A DNA stretch of 64,000 nucleotides from Lysobacteraceae bacterium (GTDB lineage: Bacteria > Pseudomonadota > Gammaproteobacteria > Nitrococcales > AK92), in the NCBI GenBank assembly GCA_012523465.1, contig JAAYIK010000014.1:62001-126000 (forward strand), given 5' to 3'. Positions 21,161 through 31,299 of this stretch are shown here, in pieces. The position numbers and the translations under genes are program-made. Under the pieces are notes generated by a model. It was not told the origin of the DNA. It saw nothing but the letters and a program-made list of their open reading frames with translations, and searched no databases. The number at the start of each line of letters is the position of its first letter. Position 1 is the stretch's first letter.

Positions 21161-22078
21161 TCAGTCTCTCAATTCGCGGCCGGTCAGCTTGAGGAACACG
21201 TCTTCCAGATCAGCCGGGCGCTGAATAAACTCATGGCCGGCGGCCGCCTGCAACAGCGCCTCACGGTCCGAGCCATAGAGCAGCACCGTCTCGCCGACGT
21301 GCTCGATCCGCACGCCGGGCAGCCGGTGCGGCAGCCGCAGCCAAGCATCGGCCGCGGCGGCGCGCAGCTCGACCACATAGGGCTCGATATGGTTGCGAAT
21401 CAAATTGCCGGGGCTGTCGCAGGCGACGATGCGGCCACCGTCCATGATGGCGATGCGGTCGCACAGCCGCTCCGCTTCTTCCATGTAATGCGTGGTGAGA
21501 ATCAGGGTGCGGCCCTGGTTCAGCAGCCGCCGCAGCCGTTCCCAGATATGCTGGCGCGCCTGCGGATCGAGCCCGGTGGTGGGCTCATCAAGCACGATCA
21601 GGGCTGGATCATTGATGAGGGCCCGCGCCAGCGTCAACCGCCGCTTCATGCCGCCCGACAGGGCGCCGATGGCGGCATCGGCCCGATCGCTGAGCTGGGC
21701 GTACTCGAGCAGCTGCTCGATGCGACCGTCCAGCTGGCGCCGCTTCAGGCCGAAGTAGCTGGCGTAGGTCACCAGGTTCTCGCGCACCGTGAAGTCGGGA
21801 TCCAGATTGTCGAACTGCGGCACCACACCCGCTCGGCGGCGCATCTCGCGCGCCCGCTGCGGCACCGGAAAGCCCAACACCTCGATGCTGCCGCCCGTCG
21901 GCGGCGTCAGCCCCATCAGCATGCGCAGCGTGGTGGTCTTGCCGGCGCCGTTCGGCCCCAGCAGTCCAAAGCATTCGCCGTGGTATATTTCCAGATCGAT
22001 GCCAGCGACGACCAGGGCGTCGCCATAGCGCTTCTCAAGGCCTCGTGCGACCACGGCAGCTTGGCCTGGCGTGCTCAA
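21161..22078 (-). CDS. ABC exporter ATP-binding protein, NodI-like
   Basis: The 305-residue ATPase has Walker A GPNGAGKTTT, the Q loop VVPQFDNLD, signature ALSGGMKRRL, Walker B LIVLDEPTTGLD and switch THYMEE. VVPQFDNLDPDFTVRENL is typical of the NodI/DRA subgroup. The start is a TTG with AAGGAGA nine bases upstream; no in-frame ATG precedes the ABC core. It forms an exporter with the NodJ-like permease downstream and is divergent from the queuosine-precursor transporter. Confidence 0.9.
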   Translation of the reverse strand: MSTPGQAAVVARGLEKRYGDALVVAGIDLEIYHGECFGLLGPNGAGKTTTLRMLMGLTPPTGGSIEVLGFPVPQRAREMRRRAGVVPQFDNLDPDFTVRENLVTYASYFGLKRRQLDGRIEQLLEYAQLSDRADAAIGALSGGMKRRLTLARALINDPALIVLDEPTTGLDPQARQHIWERLRRLLNQGRTLILTTHYMEEAERLCDRIAIMDGGRIVACDSPGNLIRNHIEPYVVELRAAAADAWLRLPHRLPGVRIEHVGETVLLYGSDREALLQAAAGHEFIQRPADLEDVFLKLTGRELRD

Positions 22079-22218
22079 GTTTGCGTTCTCCTTGCTGGTC
22101 TTGCCACCGCGACTGGCCCGCGGCGGCGCAAAGCCTATGCTTGATACGGACGCTGCCGCAATGCGCCGCGGCAGCGCGGGTCCAAGGGACGTTGCTCAAA
22201 ACCGGTCACGGACGCTGC

Positions 22219-22929
22219 ATGAACGATTTGCTTGCCACGACCCCGCCGCCCCGCGGCTACTCCGGCGCCTTCCTCGCGGTGACGGCCGGGTTCGTCACGG
22301 CGCTGCTGGTCTCCAACATCATCGCCGTCAAGCTGGTCCAGTTCGGCCCCTGGGCGGTACCGGCGGCGGTAATCGTCTTCCCCGTCAGCTACATCATCGG
22401 CGACATCCTGACCGAGGTCTACGGCTACCATCGCGCCCGCCTGGTGATCTGGATCGGCTTCGGCTGCAACCTGCTCGCCACCACCGCCATCGCCGCCGCC
22501 ATCGTCCTGCCGCCGGCACCGTTCTGGCCGCACCAGGAAGCTTACGAGCAAATCCTCGGTTTCGCACCGCGGCTGCTGCTGGCCTCGTTCGCGGCCTATT
22601 TGGCGGGCGAATTCGCCAACGCTTACGTGCTGGCCCGGCTCAAGATCCTGACCGCCGGCCGTTGGCTTTGGCTGCGCACCATTGGCTCCACCCTGGTGGG
22701 CCAGGGCCTGGACTCCATGATATTCATGATCGTGGCCTTCAGCGGCATCATCCCAGGGCAGGCCATCGTCGCCGCTGCTGCGACCCAATGGCTGATCAAG
22801 TCCGGCTACGAAGTCCTGGCCACGCCATTGACCTATCTGATCGTCGGCCTGCTGAAGCGGCATGAAGGGGTCGACGTGTATGACGAGGACACCGATTTCA
22901 ACCCGTTCCGGCTGCGCGAGCGGCGCTAA
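22219..22929 (+). CDS. yhhQ: Queuosine precursor transporter (YhhQ/COG1738)
   Basis: The 236-residue membrane protein has six to seven hydrophobic helices and the family signatures SNIIAVKLV, FPVSYIIGDILTEVYGY and IGSTLVGQGLDSMIF. YhhQ proteins import preQ0/preQ1 for queuosine synthesis in tRNA. The start at MNDLLATTPP is the first that leaves a normal N-terminus. It ends 42 bases before the D-amino-acid dehydrogenase. Confidence 0.9.
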   Translation: MNDLLATTPPPRGYSGAFLAVTAGFVTALLVSNIIAVKLVQFGPWAVPAAVIVFPVSYIIGDILTEVYGYHRARLVIWIGFGCNLLATTAIAAAIVLPPAPFWPHQEAYEQILGFAPRLLLASFAAYLAGEFANAYVLARLKILTAGRWLWLRTIGSTLVGQGLDSMIFMIVAFSGIIPGQAIVAAAATQWLIKSGYEVLATPLTYLIVGLLKRHEGVDVYDEDTDFNPFRLRERR

Positions 22930-22971
22930 AACCCGCGGCCGCCCGTGCCGCACCAGAAGGAGCTTGGAGTC

Positions 22972-24234
22972 ATGCACGTGGTGGTGATCGGCGGCGGTGT
23001 CATCGGCACCTGCACCGCCTTCTGGCTCGCCCGGGCCGGCTGCACAGTGACGCTGCTGGAACGTCAGCCGGAGCTGGCGGCGGAAGGTAGCTTCGCCAAC
23101 GGCGGCATGCTGCACGCCAGCCACGGCGAGCCATGGAACTCGCCGCAGGCGGTGGGGCAGCTGCTGGCCTGGATCGGTCGGGAGGACTCGCCGCTGCTGC
23201 TGCGCCCGCGCCGCCTGCCGGCGCTCGTGGGCTGGGGCCTACAGTTTCTCCGCCACAGCAGTCGCTCCCGCCACCAAGCTGCCACTCTGGCCAATACCCG
23301 ACTGGCCCGCTACAGCCTGGAGGTCATGGCCGTCATCCGTCGCGAGGCGGCCATCCAGGACGACGGCGCCCAGGCCGGCATCGCCAAGCTGTTCCGGGAC
23401 CAGGCCCAGCTGGAGGCGGCCACCCGTATGTCGGAGCTGCTGCAGGAGGCGGGCGTACCGTTCGAGCGATGGACCCGGGCGCAGCTGCTGGCGCGCGAAC
23501 CGGCGCTAGCCGGCTGCGCCGATCGGCTGGTCGGCGCCCTCTATTACCCGCAGGATGCCAGCGGCGATGCCTGCCTGTTCACCCGCCAACTGGGCCGCTA
23601 CTGCCAAACCCTCGGCGTAGAATTGCGCACAGGAACCGCGGTCCACGCCCTGGTCGCCACCGGCGACCGCATCGAGGCGGCACTCACCGACCAGGGCCGC
23701 CTGGAAGCCGATCAGTTCGTGCTGGCCAACGGCCCTCATGCGCCCAGGCTGCTGCACCCGCTGGGGTTGCGCCTGCCCATTGAACCGGTCAAGGGCTATT
23801 CCATCACCCTCGACGTTCGCGGCATCGACGGCCTGCCGCGGCTGCCGTTGATCGACGATGCCCGCAAAATCGTCGTCACGCCTCTTGGCGCACGGCTACG
23901 CCTGGCCGGCACTGCCGAGTTCGCCGGCTTCGACGATCGCATTCAGCCCCGCCGCGTGCGGCTGCTCATCGCACAGCTGCGGGAGCTGCTGCCGCAACGC
24001 GAGCACGAGCTGGCGGCGGCACCCAGCAGCGCCTGGGCCTGTCTGCGACCGATGAGCCCGGACGGCGTTCCCATCATCGGTCCTACTCGCTTCCGCAACC
24101 TCTGGCTCAATACCGGCGCCGGCCACATGGGCTGGACCATCGCCGCCGGCGCTGGCCGGCTGCTGTGCGACCTGATGAGCGGACGCCAGCCCGCCCTCTC
24201 CCCCGCCGCCTACCTCCCCGCCCGCTGGCTGTAG
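22972..24234 (+). CDS. dadA: D-amino-acid dehydrogenase, DadA-like FAD enzyme
   Basis: The 420-residue flavoprotein opens with the FAD dinucleotide motif VVIGGGVIGTCTAFWLARAG and SFANGGMLHASHGEPWNSP, the DadA signature. The C-terminus has GHMGWTIAAGAGRLL, where the flavin ring is closed in. It oxidises D-amino acids to 2-oxo acids, passing electrons to the respiratory chain. AAGGAG precedes the ATG. No alanine racemase lies nearby, so the DadA subgroup is likely but the exact substrate is open. Confidence 0.85.
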   Translation: MHVVVIGGGVIGTCTAFWLARAGCTVTLLERQPELAAEGSFANGGMLHASHGEPWNSPQAVGQLLAWIGREDSPLLLRPRRLPALVGWGLQFLRHSSRSRHQAATLANTRLARYSLEVMAVIRREAAIQDDGAQAGIAKLFRDQAQLEAATRMSELLQEAGVPFERWTRAQLLAREPALAGCADRLVGALYYPQDASGDACLFTRQLGRYCQTLGVELRTGTAVHALVATGDRIEAALTDQGRLEADQFVLANGPHAPRLLHPLGLRLPIEPVKGYSITLDVRGIDGLPRLPLIDDARKIVVTPLGARLRLAGTAEFAGFDDRIQPRRVRLLIAQLRELLPQREHELAAAPSSAWACLRPMSPDGVPIIGPTRFRNLWLNTGAGHMGWTIAAGAGRLLCDLMSGRQPALSPAAYLPARWL

Positions 24235-24240
24235 CAAGCC

Positions 24241-24267
24241 TAAACTTTTTCCTCAACCCGCCGCTAT
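24241..24267 (+). promoter_or_regulatory. Candidate FliA (sigma-28) flagellar promoter
   Basis: TAAACTTT (24241-24248), eleven bases, then GCCGCTAT (24260-24267) matches the sigma-28 consensus TAAAGTTT-N11-GCCGATAA at 7/8 and 6/8 with exact spacing. It lies 220 bases before the chemoreceptor gene, the kind of gene FliA controls. The rest of the 253-base gap shows no open frame or strong structure. Confidence 0.55.
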
Positions 24268-24487
24268 TTGACATAGGCGCCGACCAGTGGGGAAGGACCG
24301 TCGGCGCGCTGCAGCGCGAACGCCCGATCGAGGCCATTCCGCAGCAAGGGCCAAGCCGCCTTCTGCTGTCCGTGCATCCCTGGCTTCCATACCGGACTTG
24401 CGGCTGCCCGCGCCTGTGCGTCGCTGGCCGGCAGGCCATTTCGTACAACCCTGGCCCAAACCTTAGGCTTGCCATTAGCGAGAAAAC

Positions 24488-26095
24488 ATGCGACTCAACC
24501 TGCCCGTTACCAACAATGAACAAACCGTCCCTGCCAATGCCCGGCTGATCAGCACCACCAACCTCAAGGGAGTCATCGAAAGCGCGAATCAAGCCTTTGT
24601 GCAAGTGTCCGGATACTCGGAACAGGAGCTATGCGGCCAGCCGCACAACATCGTGCGCCACCCGGACATGCCGGAAGCGGTCTTCCGCAACTTCTGGGAC
24701 ACGCTCAAGAGCGGCCGGCCCTGGATGGGCGTGGTCAAGAATCGCTGCAAGAACGGTGACTATTACTGGGTCAATGCCTTCGTCGCGCCGATCTTCTCCA
24801 ACGGCAAGCCGGTCGGCTACCAGTCGGTGCGCATCGCCGCCACCGCCAAGCAGAAAGCGCGCGCTGAAAAGCTGTACGCCCAGATCCGCCGCGGCCGCCA
24901 GCCCGGCCGCTGGGCCTGGCTGTGCAGCATCCCCGTACGTCAAGGGCTGAGTGCCGCCGCCGCGATCGTCACCGCCTATGGCGCTGGCCATCTGGCCGCT
25001 GCCAACCTGTATCTGCCGGCAGCGCTGGCCGGTGTCCTGAGCCTGGCGGCGGCCGGTGCTGGCGTTGCGCTGACCGCCTGCAGGCTGCGCTACCTCTCGC
25101 GCTTGTCGCGCCGCATCTTCGACAATCGCGTCGGCCAGGCCGTGTACGGCGGCAGTTTCGACGCCGTCGCCGAAGCCGAGCTAGCCCTGGAGATGCGGCA
25201 GGCGCAGCTGCGCGCCCTGCTCGGCCGGGTGGAGGATCTCATCCCAGAGCTGGCCAAGGCCGCCAACGCGACCCGTAACGCGACCAACGAGAGCCTGCAA
25301 GCCTTCAAAGAGCAGAGCCTGGAAATCGATCAAGTGGCGACGGCCATGCATGAGATGGCCAGCACGGTGCAGGAGGTCGCCCGCACCACGGCCGAGGCTT
25401 CCGATGCCGCTGCGACCGCCGCTCAGCAAGCCAGCAGCGGTCGCGCCACCATCGAGCGCACCGTGATCGCCATGCGCAAGCTGGCCGACGACGTGACCGC
25501 CGCCTCGACCTCCATGCAGGCTCTGCGTGAGGAGACCGTCTCCATCCGCGACGTGCTGCAGGTCATCGAGTCCATCGCTGCCCAGACCAACCTGTTGGCC
25601 CTGAACGCCGCCATCGAGGCGGCGCGCGCCGGCAGCGCCGGCCGCGGCTTCGCGGTGGTTGCCAACGAGGTGCGCCAGCTGGCCAATCGGGTAGCCGCCT
25701 CAACGGAAGAGATCTCCGAACTGATCGGTCGCCTGGAAGCGCGGGCCGATGCGGCGGCGCACAGCATGGATCGCAGCGCTCACGCCGCCCAGGAAGTAGC
25801 CGTCGAGTCGGACGGCTCGGCCGAGATCGTGGCTCGAATCGGACAGGCCATCGACTGCATCCGCGACATGAGCATGCAAATCGCCACCGCTGCGGAAGAA
25901 CAATCCGCCGTGGCTGAGGAGATCGACCGTCGTATCGTGGAAATCAATTCTGGCGCCCAGGCGACGCTGCGGCTCGCCGAGAACTCCGGCGAGACCAGCG
26001 AGCAGCTGGTGAAGACGATGGAGACGCTGCGCAGCGTGCTGCTGCAGTTCAAGGACAGCATCGCCGTCAACGACGCCGAGCGTCCGGGCAAATGA
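24488..26095 (+). CDS. Aer-like methyl-accepting chemotaxis receptor with PAS domain
   Basis: The 535-residue receptor begins with a PAS domain (about 20-125) with the Aer signatures [20 protein letters not shown] and [17 protein letters not shown]. Two short membrane helices follow (about 155-200), with no periplasmic domain, as in Aer. The signalling region has the hairpin tip [19 protein letters not shown] and adaptation-type Gln/Glu-rich helices. It probably senses redox or oxygen through FAD in the PAS and signals to CheA/CheW, which are not in this window. Confidence 0.9.
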   Translation: MRLNLPVTNNEQTVPANARLISTTNLKGVIESANQAFVQVSGYSEQELCGQPHNIVRHPDMPEAVFRNFWDTLKSGRPWMGVVKNRCKNGDYYWVNAFVAPIFSNGKPVGYQSVRIAATAKQKARAEKLYAQIRRGRQPGRWAWLCSIPVRQGLSAAAAIVTAYGAGHLAAANLYLPAALAGVLSLAAAGAGVALTACRLRYLSRLSRRIFDNRVGQAVYGGSFDAVAEAELALEMRQAQLRALLGRVEDLIPELAKAANATRNATNESLQAFKEQSLEIDQVATAMHEMASTVQEVARTTAEASDAAATAAQQASSGRATIERTVIAMRKLADDVTAASTSMQALREETVSIRDVLQVIESIAAQTNLLALNAAIEAARAGSAGRGFAVVANEVRQLANRVAASTEEISELIGRLEARADAAAHSMDRSAHAAQEVAVESDGSAEIVARIGQAIDCIRDMSMQIATAAEEQSAVAEEIDRRIVEINSGAQATLRLAENSGETSEQLVKTMETLRSVLLQFKDSIAVNDAERPGK

Positions 26096-26099
26096 GAGA

Positions 26100-26130
26100 A
26101 CCCATGCGGCACCGGCCGTGCCGCATGGGT
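26100..26130. terminator. Hairpin between chemoreceptor gene and ihfB
   Basis: A perfect 13-base stem (ACCCATGCGGCAC / GTGCCGCATGGGT, loop CGGCC) sits five bases after the receptor stop and 62 bases beyond the ihfB stop on the other strand. There is no strong U tract on either side. Confidence 0.55.
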
Positions 26131-26191
26131 CGAATGCATCAGCGCTTCGCGCTGCTGGCTTGCTCAAGCAGGCTGAAAAAGGTGGACGAGA

Positions 26192-26494
26192 TCAGCCGTT
26201 ATCGGCTTTGTTGCGGCTGTTGTTGACCCGTTCGCGCAGCAGCTTGCCCGGCTTGAAATGAGGCACGTATTTGCCGGGCAACGCGACCGGCTCGCCGGTC
26301 TTGGGATTGCGGCCGATGCGCGGCGGCCGATGATGCAGCGAGAAACTGCCGAAGCCACGAATCTCGATACGCTCGCCATTGGAGAGCGATTCGCTCATCT
26401 GCTCCAGAAGCGTCTTGACGGCCAGCTCCACGTCCTTATAGGCCAGATGCTGCTGCTTGGCCGCGATTGCTTCGATCAGCTGCGATTTCGTCAT
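26192..26494 (-). CDS. ihfB: Integration host factor subunit beta
   Basis: The 100-residue HU/IHF protein starts at [18 protein letters not shown]-beta signatures are [24 protein letters not shown], which bends DNA by intercalating the Pro at the arm tip, and [17 protein letters not shown] sharply bends specific sites and helps recombination, replication and sigma-54 promoters. It is the last gene of the long minus-strand operon, after rpsA, as in other gammaproteobacteria. IHF-alpha is not here. Confidence 0.95.
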   Translation of the reverse strand: MTKSQLIEAIAAKQQHLAYKDVELAVKTLLEQMSESLSNGERIEIRGFGSFSLHHRPPRIGRNPKTGEPVALPGKYVPHFKPGKLLRERVNNSRNKADNG

Positions 26495-26617
26495 TGAGGT
26501 CTTCCGGAGCTCGCGGCTTTCTGTCAAATCCGAATCATCCAGCGCTTGTACCATAACAGTCCGCCTGACACTGGCCGGGCGGGCGGCAAAGAGCCGCCCG
26601 CCCGAGGCAGCACGGCA

Positions 26618-28303
26618 TCAGTCGTTGTTGCCGCGCGACGAGGCCATCTGCTCCTTGATCAGGTCGCCGAGCGTGGTGGTGCCAGGGCTGCTGGTACGGC
26701 TGTAGTCCTGCATCACCTCTTGCTCTTCCTGCATGTCCTTGGCCTTGATGGACAGGCTGATGGTGCGGTTCTTGCGGTCGACCGCCATGAACTTGGCCTC
26801 GACCTCGTCGCCCACCTTCAGCGCCTGCCGGGCATCCTCGACCCGATCGCGGGAGATGTCGGAAGCACGAATGTAGCCTTCGATGCCATCGGCCAGCTCG
26901 ACCGTGGCGCCCTTGGCGTCCACTTCCTTGACCACGCCCTTGAGGATGCTGCCGCGCGGGTTGTCGGCTAGCCAGGCGCTGAACGGATCCTGCTCCAGCT
27001 GCTTGATGCCGAGCGAAATGCGCTCGCGCTCGGGATCGACCGACAGCACCACGGCCTCGACTTCTTCGCCCTTCTTGTAGTTGCGCACGGCTTCTTCGCC
27101 GGGCTCGTCCCAGGACAGGTCGGACAGGTGGACCAGGCCGTCGATGCCGCCCTCCAGGCCGACGAAGATGCCGAAGTCGGTGATCGACTTGATGACGCCC
27201 TTGACCTTGTCGCCCTTGTTGTGGGTCGCGGCGAACAGCTCCCACGGGTTGGCCTGGCACTGCTTCATGCCGAGCGAGATGCGGCGGCGCTCTTCGTCGA
27301 TGTCGAGGATCATCACCTCGACCTCGTCGCCAACCTGCACCACCTTGGCCGGGTTCACGTTCTTGTTGGTCCAATCCATCTCGGAGACGTGAACCAAACC
27401 CTCGACGCCCTCCTCGATCTCGACGAAAGCGCCGTAGTCGGTGATGTTGGTCACGCGGCCCATGACCCGGCTGCCTTCCGGATAACGGGAGGAGATGGAC
27501 TCCCACGGGTCCTCGCCCAGCTGCTTCAGGCCCAGCGAGACGCGGTTGCGCTCGCGGTCGAACTTGAGGACCTTGACCTCGATCTCATCGCCGACGTTGA
27601 CCACCTCGGAGGGATGCTTGACCCGCCGCCAGGCCATGTCGGTGATATGCAGCAGGCCGTCGATGCCGCCCAGGTCCACGAAGGCACCGTAGTCGGTGAG
27701 GTTCTTGACGATACCCTTGAGGACCAGGCCCTCCTGCAGCTTCTCGAGCAGCTGCTCGCGCTCGGCGCTGTACTCTTCCTCGACCACCGCGCGGCGCGAG
27801 ACGACGACGTTGTTGCGGCGCGGATCCAGCTTGATCAGCTTGAACTCGAGATCCTTGCCCTCCAGGTAGGTGGTGTCGCGAACCGGACGCACGTCCACCA
27901 GGGAACCCGGCAGGAAGGCGCGGATGTGCTTGAGGTCGACGGTGAAGCCACCCTTGACCTTACCGCTGATGACGCCGGTGACGGTCTCGCCCTTAGCAAA
28001 GGCTTCCTCGAGGTACTTCCACGCATGAGCGCGCTTGGCTTTTTCGCGGGACAGGCGGGTTTCCCCGAAGCCGTCCTCCACCGCGTCCAGAGCGACCTCG
28101 ACTTCGTCGCCGACCTTGACTTCGAGCTCGCCGTTCTCATCGAGGAATTGGTCGCGCGGGATGACGGCCTCGGACTTCAATCCCGCATTGACGATGACGG
28201 AATCGCCGTCGATCGCCACTACCTTGCCCATCACGATCGCGCCGGGGCGCATGTTCGTTTTGGCGAGGCTTTGCTCAAACAGTTCCGCGAAACTTTCGCT
28301 CAT
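26618..28303 (-). CDS. rpsA: 30S ribosomal protein S1
   Basis: The 561-residue protein has six S1 RNA-binding repeats. The first two bind the ribosome ([26 protein letters not shown]), and repeats 3-6 show the pattern [21 protein letters not shown]1 brings mRNA to the 30S subunit. The ATG has no clear Shine-Dalgarno (GGGATTAATTCACAC upstream). E. coli rpsA also lacks one and is repressed by its own product, so the same autocontrol is likely. It follows cmk by 89 bases. Confidence 0.97.
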   Translation of the reverse strand: MSESFAELFEQSLAKTNMRPGAIVMGKVVAIDGDSVIVNAGLKSEAVIPRDQFLDENGELEVKVGDEVEVALDAVEDGFGETRLSREKAKRAHAWKYLEEAFAKGETVTGVISGKVKGGFTVDLKHIRAFLPGSLVDVRPVRDTTYLEGKDLEFKLIKLDPRRNNVVVSRRAVVEEEYSAEREQLLEKLQEGLVLKGIVKNLTDYGAFVDLGGIDGLLHITDMAWRRVKHPSEVVNVGDEIEVKVLKFDRERNRVSLGLKQLGEDPWESISSRYPEGSRVMGRVTNITDYGAFVEIEEGVEGLVHVSEMDWTNKNVNPAKVVQVGDEVEVMILDIDEERRRISLGMKQCQANPWELFAATHNKGDKVKGVIKSITDFGIFVGLEGGIDGLVHLSDLSWDEPGEEAVRNYKKGEEVEAVVLSVDPERERISLGIKQLEQDPFSAWLADNPRGSILKGVVKEVDAKGATVELADGIEGYIRASDISRDRVEDARQALKVGDEVEAKFMAVDRKNRTISLSIKAKDMQEEQEVMQDYSRTSSPGTTTLGDLIKEQMASSRGNND

Positions 28304-28392
28304 GTGTGAATTAATCCCAGATCGTTGCCGATCCTGAAAGGTTGATGGTTGACCACGAAAGACGAACGACAGCCTGCTGCCGCGCCTTCCCC

Positions 28393-29073
28393 CTACATAG
28401 GGCCGAGCCGTTCGTCGACAATGCGGCGAACCCGCTCGACCACCGCTTCGATACCCATACCAGTGGTATCGACCGTTACCGCATCGGCCGCTGGCCGCAA
28501 TGGGGCCACGGCCCGGGTCGCGTCGCGCCGATCGCGCTCGGCGATATCCCTCAAAAGGGCTGTGAGATTACCACCGCCTCCCTGCTCATTCAACTGCTTA
28601 TAGCGCCGACGGGCGCGTTCCTCCACACTGGCGGTGAGAAAAATCTTGACTTCCGCATCCGGAAAAATCCCAGTGCCCATGTCGCGCCCGTCGGCCACCA
28701 GGCCCGGCGGCTGGCGAAACGCGCGCTGCCGGTCGAGCAAGGCCTCCCGCACCTCGGGAATGGCCGCGACCTGGGAAGCCGCCTTGCCGGCGTCCTCGGT
28801 CCGAATCTGCACCGTCACATCCTCGCCCGCCAGCAGCACCCGCTGCTCCTGGCCTGGATTGACGACGAACGTGACGGGAAGTTCCCGCGCCAGCTGGGCC
28901 AGCTGCGGTGCATCGTCCAAGCCGACGCCGCAGCGCTGGGCGTACAGGCCAAGGACGCGGTAGAGAGCACCGCTGTCCAGCAAGTGCCAGCCCAAGGTCT
29001 CCGCCAGCCAGCGGGCAATGGTGCCCTTGCCGGAACCGCTGGGACCGTCGATGGTGATCACTGGTACTTTCAC
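28393..29073 (-). CDS. cmk: Cytidylate kinase
   Basis: The 226-residue kinase phosphorylates CMP and dCMP. The P-loop is [13 protein letters not shown] at the N-terminus; the CMP-binding region includes [11 protein letters not shown], and [20 protein letters not shown] is a family signature. It starts with GTG overlapping the aroA stop as GTGA, indicating translational coupling. Cmk-rpsA adjacency is conserved in gammaproteobacteria. Confidence 0.95.
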   Translation of the reverse strand: MKVPVITIDGPSGSGKGTIARWLAETLGWHLLDSGALYRVLGLYAQRCGVGLDDAPQLAQLARELPVTFVVNPGQEQRVLLAGEDVTVQIRTEDAGKAASQVAAIPEVREALLDRQRAFRQPPGLVADGRDMGTGIFPDAEVKIFLTASVEERARRRYKQLNEQGGGGNLTALLRDIAERDRRDATRAVAPLRPAADAVTVDTTGMGIEAVVERVRRIVDERLGPM

Positions 29074-30398
29074 ATCGTCGCTCCTGCGGTTTCGATGCGC
29101 AGCCCCGCCTGCCGCGCCAGCTCGGCAAAGCCGGGGAAGGACGTATTGACGATGGCGCAGCCGTCGATGACAATTTCGCCGCTGGCGCGCAGGGCTGCGA
29201 TGGCGAACGACATGGCGATGCGATGATCGTGGTGGCTGGCCAGCCGACCGCCACTCAGTCGTCCGCCCCGAATGCGGATACCGTCTGGCAGCGCTTCGGC
29301 GTCGATGCCCAGGGTACGCAGGCCGTCCGCCATCACTGCGATCCGGTCGCTCTCCTTGACCCGCAGCTCCGCCGCGCCGGTCAAAACCGTCTCGCCCTCG
29401 GCGCAGGCGGCGGCGACGAACAGCGCCGGGAACTCGTCGATGGCCAGCGGCACCAGCTCTTCCGGGATGCGAATCCCACGCAGCAGCGCATGGCGCACCC
29501 GCAGATCGGCCACCGGCTCGCCGCCCACGTCGCGCGGATTCAGCACCTCGATATCGGCGCCCATCAGGCGCAGGATCTCGATCACCCCGGTACGGGTGGG
29601 GTTAATGCCGACGTGCTCGAGGACCAGGTCGGAGCCCTCGGCGATGCTGGCCCCAACCAGGAAGAACGCCGCCGAGGAAATGTCGGCCGGTACGTCGATG
29701 CGGCCGGCTTGCAGCCGACCGCCGCCCTGCAGGCAGACCGTGGTGCCGTCCCGCTGCAACGCATAGCCCATGCCGGCCAGCATGCGCTCGGTGTGGTCGC
29801 GGCTGGGTTGTGGCTCGCTGACGCAGATCCTGCCTTCGGCGTACAGCCCGGCCAGCAGCAGACAGGACTTGACCTGGGCGCTGGCGACCGGGGATTGATG
29901 GGAGATCCCCCGCAGGCGCTGGCCGCCTCGGATGCGGATGGGCGGCGTGCCGGCGGCGCTGAGCTCGATCCGCGCGCCCATCCGCGTCAGCGGGTCGGCA
30001 ATGCGCCGCATGGGCCGGCTGGACAGGGACACGTCGCCGACCAGCTCGCTGTCGAAGGCCTGCCCGGCCAACAGGCCGGCCAGCAAGCGCATCGTGGTTC
30101 CGGAGTTACCGCAATCGATCGGCCCGGCCGGCGCCTGCAGGCCGTGCAGTCCCACGCCGTGCACCGTCACCTGCCCCTGCACGGGCCCGTCGATGCGCAC
30201 CCCCATGGCGCGGAAGGCGGCGATGGTGGCCAGCGCGTCCTCGCCTTCGAGGAAGCCGCTGATCTCGGTGACGCCGTCAGCCAGGGCGCCCAGCATGATG
30301 CTGCGGTGGGAGATGGACTTGTCACCCGGCACCCTCATCCGCCCCTGCAGGCGACCGCCCGGCTGCAGACGGAAGGTCACATCGGCTTGCTGCTGCAT
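29070..30398 (-). CDS. aroA: 3-phosphoshikimate 1-carboxyvinyltransferase (EPSP synthase)
   Basis: The 442-residue enzyme condenses shikimate 3-phosphate with phosphoenolpyruvate in the chorismate pathway. It has RVPGDKSISHRSIMLGALA near the N-terminus and DCGNSGTTMRLLAGLLA. The start MQQQADVTFR has AGGAG upstream. The QSPVASAQVKS stretch marks a class distinct from E. coli AroA. In Pseudomonas the corresponding gene is fused to tyrA; here the two are separate, 19 bases apart. Confidence 0.95.
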   Translation of the reverse strand: MQQQADVTFRLQPGGRLQGRMRVPGDKSISHRSIMLGALADGVTEISGFLEGEDALATIAAFRAMGVRIDGPVQGQVTVHGVGLHGLQAPAGPIDCGNSGTTMRLLAGLLAGQAFDSELVGDVSLSSRPMRRIADPLTRMGARIELSAAGTPPIRIRGGQRLRGISHQSPVASAQVKSCLLLAGLYAEGRICVSEPQPSRDHTERMLAGMGYALQRDGTTVCLQGGGRLQAGRIDVPADISSAAFFLVGASIAEGSDLVLEHVGINPTRTGVIEILRLMGADIEVLNPRDVGGEPVADLRVRHALLRGIRIPEELVPLAIDEFPALFVAAACAEGETVLTGAAELRVKESDRIAVMADGLRTLGIDAEALPDGIRIRGGRLSGGRLASHHDHRIAMSFAIAALRASGEIVIDGCAIVNTSFPGFAELARQAGLRIETAGATM

Positions 30399-30417
30399 GT
30401 TCACTCCTGGGAAACGG

Positions 30418-31299
30418 CTAGGGTTCGAGCATGGCGACGAAGCGGTCGCGAGCCTGCTTGGCGTGCTGGAACACCTGCTCCAGCGCCTGGCCATCGCCGC
30501 TTCGGACCAGCGCCGCCAGCCGCGCCAGGTCCTCAGTATAGCGATCCAGCGCTGCGCTCAAAGCTTCGCGGTTGGCGAGGCAGATGTCCCGCCACATCAC
30601 CGGATCACTGGAGGCGATGCGGGTGAAATCGCGGAAGCCGCCGGCAGCGAACTGGAAGATTTCCTGGCTGCTGTCCCAGCGCGAGAGCGATTCGACCAGG
30701 CCGTAGGCCAACAGGTGCGGCAAATGCGAGGTCGCCGCCAGCACCTCGTCGTGGTGTGCCGCCGACATCTCCACCACCTCGGCGCCGGTAGCCTGCCACA
30801 GCCAGCGCACCCGCTGAAGCGCCGCGGTGGCGGTTTCCGGCAGCGGCGTCAGGATTACCCGGCGCCGCTGGAACAGCTCGGAGAACGACGCCTCGACCCC
30901 GCTACGCTCGGTGCCGGCGATGGGATGGCCGGGCACGAAATTGGGCCACTCGCCGAACACGGCACGGGCGTCCTCGACCACCGAACCCTTGGCGCTGCCG
31001 ACGTCGGTAACGATGGCGGCATCCCTCAGTCCCGGCGCGATCGCTTCGAAGACCGACCGCATCGCTCCCAGCGGCACCCCCACCACCACCATGTCGGCGC
31101 CGGACACCGCTGCTGCCAAATCCAGCTCGTAGCGGTCGATGACGCCAAGCTCGCGCGCCCGCGCCAGGCTGGCCTCGCTGCGACCGCCGCCGACGATGGT
31201 CTTGACTACCCCGGCGTTCCGCAGCGCGCGCGCCAGCGAGCCGCCGATGAGACCGACGCCGATGATGGCCAGCTGCTCGATCGCCGCAGACGGCCTCAT
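30418..31299 (-). CDS. tyrA: Prephenate dehydrogenase
   Basis: The 293-residue protein has an N-terminal NAD(P)-binding Rossmann motif (IIGVGLIGGSLARALR) and the prephenate-site motifs VTDVGSAKGSVV and FVPGHPIAGTERSGVEAS. It makes 4-hydroxyphenylpyruvate for tyrosine. It lacks the chorismate mutase domain of E. coli TyrA; in this operon that activity is in PheA. Its ATG overlaps the hisC stop (ATGA). Confidence 0.94.
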   Translation of the reverse strand: MRPSAAIEQLAIIGVGLIGGSLARALRNAGVVKTIVGGGRSEASLARARELGVIDRYELDLAAAVSGADMVVVGVPLGAMRSVFEAIAPGLRDAAIVTDVGSAKGSVVEDARAVFGEWPNFVPGHPIAGTERSGVEASFSELFQRRRVILTPLPETATAALQRVRWLWQATGAEVVEMSAAHHDEVLAATSHLPHLLAYGLVESLSRWDSSQEIFQFAAGGFRDFTRIASSDPVMWRDICLANREALSAALDRYTEDLARLAALVRSGDGQALEQVFQHAKQARDRFVAMLEP

